Below, in pieces: positions 27,236 to 39,800 of a DNA stretch of 64,000 nt; position 1 is the first letter of the stretch, and each line of letters begins with the position of its first letter. The notes below the pieces were generated by a model, which worked only from the letters and a program-made list of their open reading frames with translations, was not told the origin of the DNA and did no database searches. The position numbers were made by a program, and so were the translations under genes. Where the stretch lies: positions 356,870 to 420,869 of the forward strand of contig MU130539.1 in assembly GCA_015039465.1 (NCBI GenBank), in the 5' to 3' direction. This stretch comes from Phlegmacium glaucopus. Taxonomy: Eukaryota > Basidiomycota > Agaricomycetes > Agaricales > Cortinariaceae.

Positions 27236-28601
27236 TTAAAGCTCATCATTAGCTCTACAATACTCACAAAACCACTGTCCCTTGGGAATTTCCATCAAAC
27301 CAACACAGCCAAGGTGGAACTAGTGGTAGATTTTAGCAAGAAAAGGCTAGAGGAGAGGCCGTGATGACGAACCCATTCATGCTCGCAGGACTCGTTATCA
27401 CACGCAATCATCTAAAGGACAGACGGTGAATGACAGCCGGGAAGTTGCCTGATAGCTTACTTTTCCGAAAGAAACACGATTACAATAGCAATACAATGCT
27501 TCACTGGGTTGGGTCGCTGGTAAAGTAATTGTCAATGCCGCAGAGTCTTTTCCTAGGTTAGCGCTTCCTTCATTACGGTTTCCAGACATCTCGCGATAAT
27601 CCTTCCCTCCTTTAATCGTCATTTTTTGCGACTCCTTTTCGGTTTCGCCAGTATCAAAGGAAGCGTCAACGACGTTTATTGAGACATTTTGGGCGTCCAA
27701 AATAGTTCGCACCTGAGCATTCCGATTTCGACTTGGAATAACCAAGTCTGGCAGATGGATAGAGGTACCATTCGATGAACTCACAGAAAGAGCGGCTTCC
27801 TGCTCCTTGATAGCTTGATCTAATAGTCGAATATGCCTCTCGACCTACAAGCAATGCTATGTTTGATATTAATCATGCCTTCAAAAGAGTTATCGTCGTA
27901 CGGAGTCATTGGCCGCTTGAGCAAGGCATACTTTTTCTTGCGCTGCACGTAGCAGTTCTTCTGAAAGCCATGCAACATGGGAGAGAAGTTCTCGATTTGT
28001 CTTCGGTGGCATCCTATGCCCAGGAAGTATTCCCAGTGGATTCGGCATCAATGATGGCGTGTTTTCTGAACGCAATCCCTTCATCGGTGACACCAGAATA
28101 ATATCAGTTGTATTTGGCAGTTCGTCTTGTTGGCTGATTGATTGGTCGGATCGTCCTTCCGTCCCTACGACAGGCACATCTTCAATTGGTTGGGTTGCAG
28201 TAATATTATCCATGGCTTGGCGGCATTGGATATACTTGTGGAGGCTTGGAAGTAGTCTATTAGTGTAATCTGTTTCTCATGCTCGTCATCTAGGAGACTT
28301 GATGAGTTGGATACACTTACTGAAAGATTGTTCATCCAACTGTCGCATAAGTGAAAACTGTCTATGCAGCGTCAATGGAAGCTGCTCGATGGCTATTCAA
28401 ATGAGTTTCGTCAATATTTTTTATGTAACAAATGATTGGTCTCATCTACTTGCCTTCATAATGCGTTTCTCTGATCGCGTCCCATATTTCTTGTTCTTTC
28501 TCCGCTTGCTGTGCTTCGTTCAAAGCGACATTGATTTCGTTGATATCTGGTTCCACTTCATCAATAAATGCCTGGTCGCGTTTGCGTTTTCGAGGAGGCA
28601 T
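27236..28601 (-). CDS. ING-family PHD-finger protein
   Basis: Six exons (28454-28601, 28321-28392, 27902-28269, 27461-27844, 27373-27411, 27236-27319) give 364 aa. The N-terminal ING helix region (AIEQLPLTLHRQFSLMRQLD, RLLPSLHKYIQCRQAMDNI) is followed by a variable linker. The C-terminal C4HC3 PHD finger is ALYCYCNRVSFGKMIACDNE, then CEHEWFHLGCVGL and KGQWFCEYC. ING proteins read H3K4me3 in histone acetyltransferase or deacetylase complexes (yeast Yng1/2, Pho23); which complex cannot be told here. The first intron (28393-28453) uses a GC donor with perfect consensus G/GCAAGT. The gene is divergent from the kinase-like gene with 113 bp between starts. Confidence 0.88.
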
Positions 28602-28714
28602 ACTCTGCAAGAGTGTCACCTGAGGGAATCAAGTTCAAAAAATCGACCCTCACGCCTCACGTGCATCTCCAAAGATATGATGGGTCTACTCCGAGTCCCC
28701 AATCCTCAACCATC
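28602..28714. promoter_or_regulatory. Divergent promoter, ING protein / MLKL-like gene
   Basis: This is 113 bp between start codons with a CACGTG at 28658-28663. The kinase-like frame is open upstream into this interval, so its start is assigned by the first ATG outside the ING coding region. Confidence 0.45.
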
Positions 28715-31018
28715 ATGCGGAGGGTTATTGATACCTCGACAAGTGCGCTCAACATCGCAGGTTCGCTCTGCGGAGTTCCCTTCGTCGGAGCCGCCGCTAT
28801 TATAGTAAACGACATAGTGCGGGCTTGCGACGAGGTCAAGGCACAAAAGGTGCGCTTTGGTCCTTTTCTCAATCCCGCTTAATCTGGCTTGCTTTCAGAG
28901 AAAGTCAAGAGAACTGTCAAATAGATGTGTACAGCTTCTGAACGCGCTAAATGATCAAGTATCCAATCTTGAAGAATCGGAATTGCAGCAGCTCACAGAC
29001 CAGATTATCATGTAGCTATTTTAAAAGCATGATTCCGCTGTGGATTCACCTAATTTTCATAGGGTACTCGAAAGAATACAGACACGCACTAGACGGTGGT
29101 CAAATTATAATTCGGTGACGACGTTCCGTGTGTTCCCATCCTACTAACACTATGTCTATCAAAGCTAATCGCTTCTCCACTCAGTAAAGAATGGCGATAT
29201 AAAGGATGGTCTTGATACCTGTGAACGAGAACTAGACACTGCGATGAATCTATTCCAGGTATACATTTTCTCTTTTTCAGAATTACAAGCTCAATCGCTG
29301 CTAGATAAAGTACGCCCTTATCTCCCTTCATTAGAAGGATGTATTTGGATTCTCATGGACAGCTCAAATACTGTCCTGCAATCAGGGCAACGGGACATGA
29401 TTGAAACTATGAGAAGCAATACTGCTGAATTGCGGGAACTTTTGATTCAAGCACTAACCATCAGGTCCGAAACTCAGCAAATTATTGAAATGCAAAATGC
29501 TGGGGAGCATGTGGCTGAAAGATTCATGGAGGCAGGCCAGAGAGTGAGTCACCAGTGAAAGTATCACATTTCATCAGTTATGTGACCTATCTACTGCATT
29601 CATTAGGAATTACTACTTCTCCGCCAGAGTAACCCCGGCACAACATGGAATTCACCACCGCCTCAACCTCGCGACAGTCGAAGATACCTTCAATACCAAC
29701 GCGGTTTAATAAATCTCCACCGTGAGACAGGAATACCGCCCACAATTAAGGTCCTGGATGGCGAGGTCACGAAAGTGGGCGAACTGGCGGTTGCAGGCGG
29801 AACTTACAGTGACATTTGGGTAGGTATGTGGCTTGGAGAAGAAAAGGTAGTTGATGCTTGGTGTTTCTTAATTTACTTGTTTATCGGTTTTGTATTGCGT
29901 CAGGTTGCGCTGAAGTCCTTGCGAAACGTCAAAGCTTCTGACCCCAAAGCAAAAAAGGTATACTCAACTCTCTGCTACGTATCGACATACTTTTCTTGTC
30001 CCTTTCATGTTTAGCGTTTTGAAAACGAGATAAATCTTTGGGCTGATTTGAGAAATAATCACATCCTACCATTCTATGGTATAGTGACGGACCTCGGCCA
30101 GCAGATACATATGGTATGTAATGCTTTCACAAGTCCAAACCGCTAGTCTTTTTCAACACAAATATAAAGGTGTCTCCTTGGCAGGCAAACGGAAACGTTC
30201 TTGAGTACGTCCTTCGGACTACTCTCAAACCTTTCTTCTAAGCATGCAGCCATCAGCTATGTCAAGGCTCATGATGATGCAGACCGCTCCTGTCTCGTAA
30301 GAATATCTTTTATCGGGTATCTAACGATGCTCTAAATACTCTTTAGATTGCTGGAGCCGCACAAGGTCTAGAGTACCTCCACTCTCGTAACATCATCCAT
30401 GGAAATAGTGAGCCATTACTAACACCACTGTCTGTATATACCCACTTATTATTGTTTTATATTAACCAGTGAAATGCGTAGGTTACTTTTTCGTTCTTCG
30501 TATGGTCTTATAATGCTAAATTTGATGAAGGCAAACATCCTGGTTTCCGACAAAGTGAGAAAGCACAACTGATTCTAATCGATAAGCTAACTATTTAACA
30601 GGGAGATGCCTGCATTTGTGACTTCGGAATGTCCAAACTCATTGAAGAGGTCACCGAAACAAGTGCATCTGCTACTTTAACAACCAGTGGTAGCGCACGA
30701 TGGTTGGCTCCCGAGGTGATTGAAGGCAAGGTATCATCTCCTACCATGGCAGCTGACACATATTCGTATGCAATGGCCATTCTCGAGTTGGTGACTGGGA
30801 AGCACCCTTTTGCGGACCACAGACGAGATGCTCAAGTCATCTTCAGCATCGTGGTGCAAAAGCAGACGCCGCCTCGCCCTGTTGATGATGGCGCGTCCTT
30901 GTGGGTCTCGGATGGGTTGTGGAGTTTAATGCAGGGATGTTGGCATAAAGATGCTCAGTCTCGTCCCTCTATGACACAGGTAGCCTCCCGCCTGATGGAA
31001 ATGAACGTAGTGGCGTGA
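28715..31018 (+). CDS. Kinase-like protein: MLKL-like helical N-terminus plus TKL-type pseudokinase
   Basis: Thirteen exons (28715-28849, 28899-29011, 29063-29127, 29185-29543, 29607-29846, 29904-29957, 30015-30113, 30170-30204, 30257-30296, 30347-30407, 30470-30477, 30531-30554, 30602-31018) give about 549 aa. Residues 1-200 are helical and start with a Gly/Pro-kinked hydrophobic stretch (ALNIAGSLCGVPFVGAAAII), recalling fungal MLKL/HeLo-type cell-death domains. The kinase-like domain keeps the Lys of VALKSLRNVK, the Glu of ENEINLW, DFG and APE. Its catalytic loop reads IIHGN then MKCANILV, so the catalytic Asp is Asn. An 8-nt exon (30470-30477) supplies part of that loop. The segment 29259-29358 is read through in frame, but its splicing is unsure. 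Function in cell death is inference. Confidence 0.72.
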
Positions 31019-31347
31019 TTTTGATCTCCAACTGACCAAGAATAACGTCCCCAAGATCCGATGTTTTATGTGATTCTTGATTTTGCTATTTACTTCAATA
31101 AAGTAGAGGCCATCCTCAATGTGAGGATAATTTAGTTGATGGAGTTCGGTCTTCAACGAATAAATTTATATAGTTTCGAAGCCACATGCTGAAATTTATT
31201 TTTCCCACCATCCTGCATAGGACAATTTTGACTTTCACACGTATAAAGCTTAGTAAAAGCAAGAATATGTTACAACAGAACGGGACAACTAGGAAAAATG
31301 TGTAGACAGATATTATAATTATATTGTTCTGATTTATGATCATGGGC

Positions 31348-32270
31348 TCAATCTGCTGTATTTGAGACCCTATCCCGCTCCTCACTTCTGGTACTCCCAC
31401 CATGTTGTATCTCATCTTGTCCAGCCCCTGAAGAATGCTTTGGGTAGACTGGTGTTCCATAAATAGGGTAGGGGGTGGGTATGGGACCTGGACCATCTGA
31501 CCTGGAGACATATTGAGGATGATGATATGCCACTGGAGTAAAAACAGGAGCTGGATAGAATGCCTGAGCCGGATATCCATCACTATCACCCTCTGAAGCT
31601 CCATGCATTTGAGGATGGCCATGGGGAACCGGAGCCAGAAAATATGGTGGGTTTGTGTACATGGGTATGGGCAGACCATCGCTTGGTTTTGAGACCAGCG
31701 GTGAATACTGGCCATAAAAACCAGGGTGGTAGCTAAGTGGCATGAGTGAGCCTGGGATTTGTGAACCACTTTGTGGTGGAACACTGTTTGAGACCGACAT
31801 GCCCTGTTGGGAGAAGTCGGAGTGGTCAATGCTGCTGCTTGCACGATCTCAAGAAATTCAAAAATGATTAAAGTTATTCCACGTGTCATGACAGAGAAAA
31901 GACGCCAAAGTGAAAGAGACACACCTCTTCCTCCATCGCGCTTCTTGTAAGGCCCTCTTTTAATCCCTTTCTGCCGTTCCTTTCTTTGAGAATCAACACA
32001 TTCTTCGGATATACCATACTTTACGCAGCGAAGACAAGGTCGAGCATCGTCACATTTCTTGCAGGCTTTCTGGCAGTTTGTGCATGCGTTTTTGACCTGA
32101 CGGCGTTTTGACCTAATTGGCTGTTGGGTGGGAAGGGGGGCGGGGGAATAGGGGTAAATGTGCATCGGCATCCCTGATAAAGAAACTGGATGAAGGGAAG
32201 TGCTTTGTTTAGTTGAGGGTGGCTCAAGAGGATCCTCGCCATCGAGGATTTTGTCGTCGACGGCAGGCAT
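31348..32270 (-). CDS. Zn2Cys6 fungal-type transcription factor
   Basis: Two exons (31925-32270, 31348-31847) give 281 aa. The cluster ACTNCQKACKKCDD, then RPCLRCVKYGISEEC, fits C-x2-C-x6-C-x5-C-x2-C-x8-C, with one extra Cys inside the first loop. A very basic tail follows (QRKERQKGIKRGPYKKRDGG). The C-terminal 170 residues are rich in Pro, Tyr, Gln and Gly (low complexity, possibly an activation region). Intron 31848-31924 is 77 nt; the acceptor TTCTTGAG keeps the frame. The protein is short for this class because no fungal-specific middle homology domain is visible. Target genes are unknown. Confidence 0.82.
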
Positions 32271-32478
32271 TGACAGGAAGAAGGCTGCAGGCCTGCACGC
32301 ACGAAGCTCAGATGGCTGACATAACCCTCCTTGGATTTTCAGACCACAGCCATTTCGTTAATATTACGAGTCTTCGTGTACACAATGGCATCCTTATGCA
32401 TCATCCTACAAAAATACAACAATCATCACAGCATCTCCGACACAGGTACACCCATCGTCGCCGCTGAGTTCAACATCC

Positions 32479-32663
32479 TTGCCTACATCTCCGAAAAACT
32501 CCGAAACTCCGCCATTATATAGCGCCTCTCACTGTGGTCCTCAGATTGTTGAAGCATGTATCAGCTACGCTATAAGCATCTGGCTCTTATCCTCCATCCT
32601 GACCGTAATCATGGAGATTCTACAGCCGCTCTGCGCCTTCAGCAGGTTCTGGCTCTGCCATAA
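32479..32663 (+). pseudogene. Decayed J-domain (DnaJ) fragment
   Basis: The frame at 32556-32663 encodes YKHLALILHPDRNHGDSTAA, a clear J-domain helix II and loop with the invariant HPD. Upstream in the same frame are TGA (32550-32552) and TAG stops, while helix I-like residues (PPLYSA) sit in another frame at about 32500. Downstream the frame ends in TAA TAA. No set of GT-AG introns of normal size repairs this. I read it as a relic of a J-domain co-chaperone gene; a mis-assembled or heavily spliced gene is the alternative. Confidence 0.5.
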
Positions 32664-33897
32664 TAACCCACACGGGTCACCTATTTTCCTTTCTCACAAC
32701 GTCTCCGCGCCGCGTGGAATATCTGCCAAAGAACAATCTGGGATGAAGTCGGTCTTTAGCAAGCTCAGCTCGTACCCACAACTTTAATATACGATGACAT
32801 TCCATTGGACGAGGAACTCTTTACACGATATTGACATGTGTACAACCTGTCCAATTTTATTCAAATTATTTTCTTTCAAGGCTCATGTTGGCTGAACCTT
32901 TATTCGATCGATTCTCCCGTGGAAAAGGACTGAGTATCCTCGTTTTGTTCACGTGTATAAACGCTTCATAGATTACCGTTATTAACGGTCTGGTGCTGCC
33001 AGTACAGGGCTTTACACATCCTCCAATGACTTTGCAACCTCATAACGACGTCAAGCGTCTAATCCCGGCCATCAAAGGAAGGAAAAAGAGGTGTACGAGA
33101 AATGTATGAGACCTAGGTATAATTCGTATTTCGCTCATACCTTATTTCGCTCATACCTTCTTTAACTCATGCGCTGCGTGTTCCAGAACGTGAGGTTGAA
33201 GAAGAAGCACGTGGACTTGAAAGGACGGAGAAGATAATAGATATGAAAAGCAGACGAAGAACGCCTTGCTTCGGCTATCATTCAAGTAATTTTTATCTTC
33301 TTGTGCTATCTAGATTCAAATTTACCCAACTGATATCTCGTTACCAGGCTGCTCTTTAAGGGGATTCGTTTTCTATCCCAAAAAAAAACATCAAATTTGA
33401 TCTAGATATCAACGTGCCAACTTGTCAAACAAACCAAGCAATCTCGAAAGCAAGAAGACAACAAGCAAAAGGAGACCCTGTTACACGCTGCTGCAAGCTA
33501 ATACGATAAGATACTGGTCATGTTTCTCGTTGAACGCGGTAAATATCTCATCTACATCCCAGCATTTTTAAAACTCATGGATTTATCAGACGCCAAACCA
33601 TTTGAATAAGCATCAGCTTTCTCCCTTTCATGTGTCAATTTTTTGCGGGAAACACTTCCATTATGGAACGACGAGACTCGGTGGATCGAAACCAGCTCCT
33701 TCGGGGCGTACGCCTTTGCAACTAGCGATAGCAAGCGGAGTGGTTGAAGATTAAATACATGTCTGATTTTAATAATATACCACATGAGCAAACAAATGTA
33801 AATGACAAACATGAGGAACGGTCTTCAGTAATTGACCATCACAGGCGGTCCTCCCTGTTTTTTTTTTCTTTTCTTTCTTTTTTCTCCCAACCCTCTA
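32664..33897. other. Intergenic region between J-domain relic and DYRK gene
   Basis: No supported gene is visible. A 16-bp perfect tandem duplication (ATTTCGCTCATACCTT, twice) lies near 33124-33158. Pyrimidine tracts (T9 and CTTT runs) at about 33858-33885 sit just upstream of the DYRK start and resemble the CT-rich leaders of strongly expressed fungal genes. Confidence 0.5.
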
Positions 33898-36800
33898 ATG
33901 TCGGCCCACCCTTCTCCAGATATTCATTTGGAGAACGACCAGGCGCCTCTCTCAGTTCCACAGCTTCATCATGAACGCGTACGCTCTGATGACCATGAAA
34001 GCCTCGAACAGGTAATCTCACTTTCTAGAGCAACTGGCTTTATATTCTTATCCACTTTAGCCCCTTAACTTAGATATCTCTGCTGCCGAGGAGTCTGACC
34101 ATCCAATTTCGCGTTCTGCCTCTGCAACATCTTCCCTCGATCCCTACTATTTTGGTATACAATCAGAATCAGAATCACCTCTTGCTCCCCTGCCCCCACC
34201 GCCCTCAATGTATTTGAGCAGCATAACGCCTGACCACTCTGGTCCCAATGAGCCTGTAACTCCCATTCGAAATCCAGCAATGATCGATAGGCGTGGTCTC
34301 GTTGGTGTCGGTGAACTGACTACCCCTCGTTGGGCGCGGGCGGAAGCAGACAACGAACCTGACCTACCAACACAGGAAGGCGAGCTTGAAGGCTACGATG
34401 TCATTGTATCAGATGATGTTGAAGAAGATCAGCCTGATAGTCCATGGACAATCGAGGCTGTCGATGGGGAGTCATCAGAAAAAGAAGAGGTATTATGTCC
34501 TTTACTCTTCGTCTAGTCAGATCCTTATCGTCATATTACAAGGTTCCAAACATGGAACCTCAACCTCGAAGACTTCGTACACGGCCCTCTATTGCGGACG
34601 AGAGCGGAGGAGAAGAAATATTATATCCGCGAAACACCAACGGCCCTTTACCCGACATATCCTCTCTCAAGCTCGATTCAGATGAACAGACCCCAAAAGT
34701 TGCTCGCCTACCAGATCGTCCTCCCCTACCAAACTCTGACCTGTCATTGTCGCCCCCCAGTGCTTTCATTCAAACTCCTCGGCGGGCGAAAAAACGTACT
34801 TCGGATGAGTTTGAGTTCGATCAGACTGGGTCTTTGGTGTCTAAGCCTGTCAGGTCATCTTCTACAGGCAAGGACAAGGTGAAGGATGACAAGATGGTGA
34901 CTCGCAGACATCGCAGTCTTAACGTCAGCATCTCCTCTGCGAAAGATATCAAAGGGAAAGACCGTCGTCGCGACAGCGCTAGTTTAACAATAATTAGCAG
35001 CGTTAAAACTTCTTCAGCTGGAGGGAAGGCACTTGAGAAAGATGCTAGGCAGTCTTCCACTGGTTCAACCTCTTCAAACGTTACTGACAGCCATCATCCA
35101 CGACGTGGGCATACCGCGGACTATTCGCATCTTCCACCTTCTCCTTCATCTTCGTCTATCCAGCATTTTTTGCGTCATTCTGGTGGTACAGCTCCCTCTC
35201 AACCATCCTTACCGCACTCGTCATCAAAGGATAATTTGCATAACCATCCTCCCCCTAGTGTTGCTCATTCTCTACTCCGCGGTACTCAGGAAGGATGGTC
35301 TGCTCTTGATGACGAGGCCACCGCAGAGGCCTTACGTAAATTAGATGGGTTGACGGGTAAGGGGGCTCGTGCACGGGCAAGTGTTGGCAGTTTTGGTCGT
35401 CCATCCAGCTCAAGTCGACCTGGAACGCCAGCAAGCAAGTCTGGCAGCCAATGGGAAGGCCTCAGCACGTCCGATTCGGGGAAGTCGAAACGTGCTAGTG
35501 GGAATGCTAAAGACAACCCCTCTATCAAGGACAAGATAGAGCACGGCCGGACCGTAACCGTCCCAGCCACTGACTCTCTGGGCTCGGAAGAACCATCTGG
35601 ATGGACGGCACCTAGTAGTGACGAGCAACAATCCCACTCACTTGTTCCTGATAAGACACCCAAGAAGTCTAACGCAGCAAGCGCTCGGTTAAGCTTTACA
35701 CCCAAACGTGGGTCGACTTCATCAACTACTTATACAAGTACGCCGAGTTCTCGAGACTCTGCGTTTATGTCTGCTGCTACTAGTGTCACGTCCATGTCAG
35801 CAGCCTCAGGTCGCCATTCATCGTCCAAAGGCAGGCGGAACAGCGCCAGTAGCGATATATCCAGTGTTCATTCCGCCGAGGCTGCTCATCTGAAAGATCG
35901 CGTTGCGTTCCTCGCCGTTAATGGAGATCCAGTCGAAGATGGTGATGTTCCGCCTGTTCCGCCTTTGCCAAAGGACTTGTCTACATATCGTTCTCCTCCT
36001 GCTACATCATCGGCACTTGCTTTTCCATCTATACCACCTGACGACAAAGTAGGAAATCATGATAATCAACTAAATCGAACTATCTCATTAGAGGTTCCAA
36101 ACCATTTTAGCCCTATAATTTCCCCTCCACAGGTTTCCTCAGGGCGTCGAGAAAGCCAACATTATTCGTCAAACTCGGCGAACGAGTCTATCCCTGTAGT
36201 TCTCAAAACACCCTCAAAGAAGTGGAGTTTTTCAAGCGCTCTGAATCTCAAACTGTCGAGCTCGCCTTCGTCAGCATCAAGCCAAAAATCTCCCTTTCCT
36301 TTGAGTCCACGCTCGGTAACTTTTGGCCAGCAGCTTCGCAAATCGACCTCGAAAGATAAACCCTTGTCCTCGTCATCCAGTAAAGGACCCTGGTCCCCAA
36401 AACAACCAGACGCTATGGGTTCTGTGGGCTCGCTAGTATCGCTTTCTTCTATCGGGTCGGTTAAAACGCCAGCGCAAACCGCCAATTTTTCAAAGACGCC
36501 TGAACGTAACGTAGTGTCCAGCCGCCCGGGCACAGGGTCGAGTGCGAGCACTAACCATACAACTTCGGCTCTTACTGCGCCTCCTCCAGGGCCCCTTAGT
36601 CCAACATCATCTGTCCGCCGTACTCAGTCAAAACGTCTGACCCCTTCTTCAATTCCCTTCTTCCGCCGCTCCTCGTCCCAATCTATGCAACTACCACTAC
36701 CACCGCCCAATGGAGCGGTCTCCGCATCGTCACCGACTCTACTTGGCATGCTATCGACCTCCCAGTCTGGGTCGAAACAAAGGACTTCTCCATCCCTTAA

Positions 36801-39800
36801 TTATAGCTCAGCATCAGTTTCCACGCCTGGTACAAGCCACAAGAAATCTTCAGTATTGAGTCTGGGTTTGCCTTCCCTTCTCAAATCTTCTTCAAGAAGA
36901 AGCCTTCATTCCGATGCAAAGGACGCTGCTAAGGAAGTTCAAAAAGCAAAGGATGCTGCTCGTGAGTTGGAGAAGGGGAGGAATAAACTTGAGAAAGAAC
37001 GACAGAAAAAGGAAGACAAAGAGCGCAGTGAAAGTCGAATCTCCTTGATCATGAACAGAAAAAGAGGCAAGGTATTTTGGTTTTGGTTTTCTTTAAGTTG
37101 ATCACATCATCGATGCCATATTATCGTTTCCAGACTTTGTCTTCCACTGACCCAAGGAAACCTAAATCTCCGGTCAATCTGCCTCCCATGCAGATTTCGG
37201 CTCTCGAGCCAGTGACTGCCCAACGTGTGGCAAAGCTCAAGTCCACTCCAGCTGCCACACCGGTTGCATCATTGTCCAACCGGGCTTCAATATCTTCTTC
37301 TTCCCGAGTAACGTTACAGACGGGCAGCTCTATGCAGAAACAGTCAGACTCATCTCTTCGGAGTCGTAATCAGTTGCCAACCATCGCCGGATCGCCATCT
37401 GTAGGAAATACCGCCCCAAATAGTTTACAGGATGGGAGAGACCCGCCCTCATCGTCCTTGGTGGGTTCGGCGTCTGTACTGTCAAAGGACACGCCGACCA
37501 AGATTCCTCGCATTTCAAGTCGAACATCAGCTGTAGGCTCTCCTCCCTTGAAGTATTCCACGTCCCTTTCAACAGCACGGCGGGCTAGCACTCTCGTACC
37601 TTCAGCGAATGCTTCTCCCACTAATTACACCGCCAGCGAGTTTGGTGTCATGGAGAGTGAAGATGGTACGACTCCTAAAGTCAGGCAGCCTTCTGTTCGT
37701 GGTTCTCCCTCGACTTCAACATCACGTGTCCCTCGTCAATCATCTGTGGCCGCACCAACGACGTCGAGTGCTCAACGAAGGGGTAATCGAGAGTCTATTT
37801 CTATTATTGGATTGCGCAAATCTTCCGCTAATTCTATTGCTTCATTATCCACGCCTGCGACATCCAATGAGCCTTCGCATCACCGATTCTCAATGCTTTC
37901 TCCTTCTAAAGGTTTAAAACTTTTAGCACCCAAAAGTAGCGTCAGGGCTTCTACCTCGGGTGTCGTTCATCAGGGGTCACCCCCTTCTGGTCGACAATCC
38001 CTCTCAACTCCTTCGCCTGTTCCAAGCTCCATTGATGAAGAAGAGTTGCTTGGTGATGAAGAAATGTTGCATTATATCCGACGACAACATGCCAAGAAGT
38101 TGGCGTCAGGTGCAACACAAGAAGAACTCGATGATATGCTCAAATTTCCGGAGCCTTTACCACCCGGCAATCCTTCCTCCCCAACAAGTAAGTCTAACTT
38201 ATGATGTTACTCTGGAACCATAGGCCTAACAATCACTCTAGGTATCTTACAAAGTAACCAGGCCCAGTCTCTATCAGAATTTGAGCGCAAGGAAATCCTG
38301 GACTACCCTTCTGTTTATTGCCTTGGTGCGAACAGCAGAAAGAAACTTGCTGTCCCCGATAATTCGGCGAATAACTACGGTTATGACGATGAACGGGGTG
38401 ACTACCTTGTCGTCAATCATGACCATCTTGCCTATCGGTATGAAATTATAGACACACTTGGCAAAGGGTCCTTCGGTCAGGTGTTGCATTGTCGGGACCA
38501 TTGTACTGGGGAATCAACAGCGATCAAGATCATCAGGAACAAGAAGCGGTTTCATCATCAGGCCCTAGTTGAAATCAAGATTCTTGACAATCTGCGTAAA
38601 TGGGTATGTTTTCTTTTTTCTTAGATATCCTTGGTTGATTGAAATGTCGTAGGATGCGGATGAAAGGCATCATGTTATCAAGATGACGGAACACTTTTAC
38701 TTCAGAAATCATCTCTGCATTGCTATGGAACTTCTGAGCATCAATCTCTACGAGCTTATCAAGGCGAACGGATTTGTGGGCTTTACGACCGCCTTAATCC
38801 GTCGATTTACAAGCCAAATGTTGATGTCTCTCTCCCTCATGCGGCACCACCGCATCGTTCATTGTGACCTTAAACCTGAGGCAAGTATCGATTCATAAAA
38901 TTTTCTCTTCTGTATTGAGCTTGTTTCTTTCCTTCGCAGAACGTGTTACTACGCCACCCAGCTAAGAGCGCGATCAAAGTTATTGACTTTGGCAGTAGTT
39001 GTATTGAACCCGATAAAAGTCAGTAATTTATACTTTTCCAACTGCCTAATACTCAATCATCGCATCAGTTTACACTTACATTCAAAGTCGGTTTTATCGT
39101 TCCCCCGAAGTCATCCTTGGAATGGATTACAGCATGGCTATCGACATGTGGAGTCTTGGTTGTATTTTAGCCGAACTATACACGGGATTCCCAATCTTTC
39201 CTGGAGAAAATGAACAAGAACAACTGTCGTGCATCATGGAAGTTCTTGGCGTGCCGGATAAGGAGTTCATCAATCGCAGTCCGCGTCGAAAGTTATTTTT
39301 TGGTAAGTTTTCGATTGTCCAACCCAGCGATATTGTTTATCTTCATACTATCTAGACACCAATGGTACTCCGAGAACTGTTGTAAATTCTAAAGGTCGAA
39401 GGCGCAGACCAGGATCCAAGACTCTATCCCAAGTCCTTCGATGCAATGACGAAGAATTTGTGGATTTTGTTGCTAAATGTCTTGTTTGGGATCCCGAACG
39501 GAGAATGAAGCCTCAAGCGGCGATGAGACATCCATTCGTAACCGCTGGGCGACGATTGAAGCCTCCATCGAGCAGCACAAAGTCTACATCTTCATTGTCG
39601 AGCTTGAGTAGGAATAAGCAAGTCACAGACACACCTAAAAAATCACTAATTAGCGCACCGACGCCACTCACTGCACGATTATCCCGTACAACTACAAATG
39701 GTGGTCCCAGTACACCAAATAACACTCAGACACAGCCTATAGCTTCTGGATCATCTCATACTTCTAGATCGTATCGCTCCTCACAATCTCAAAGTCTCTC

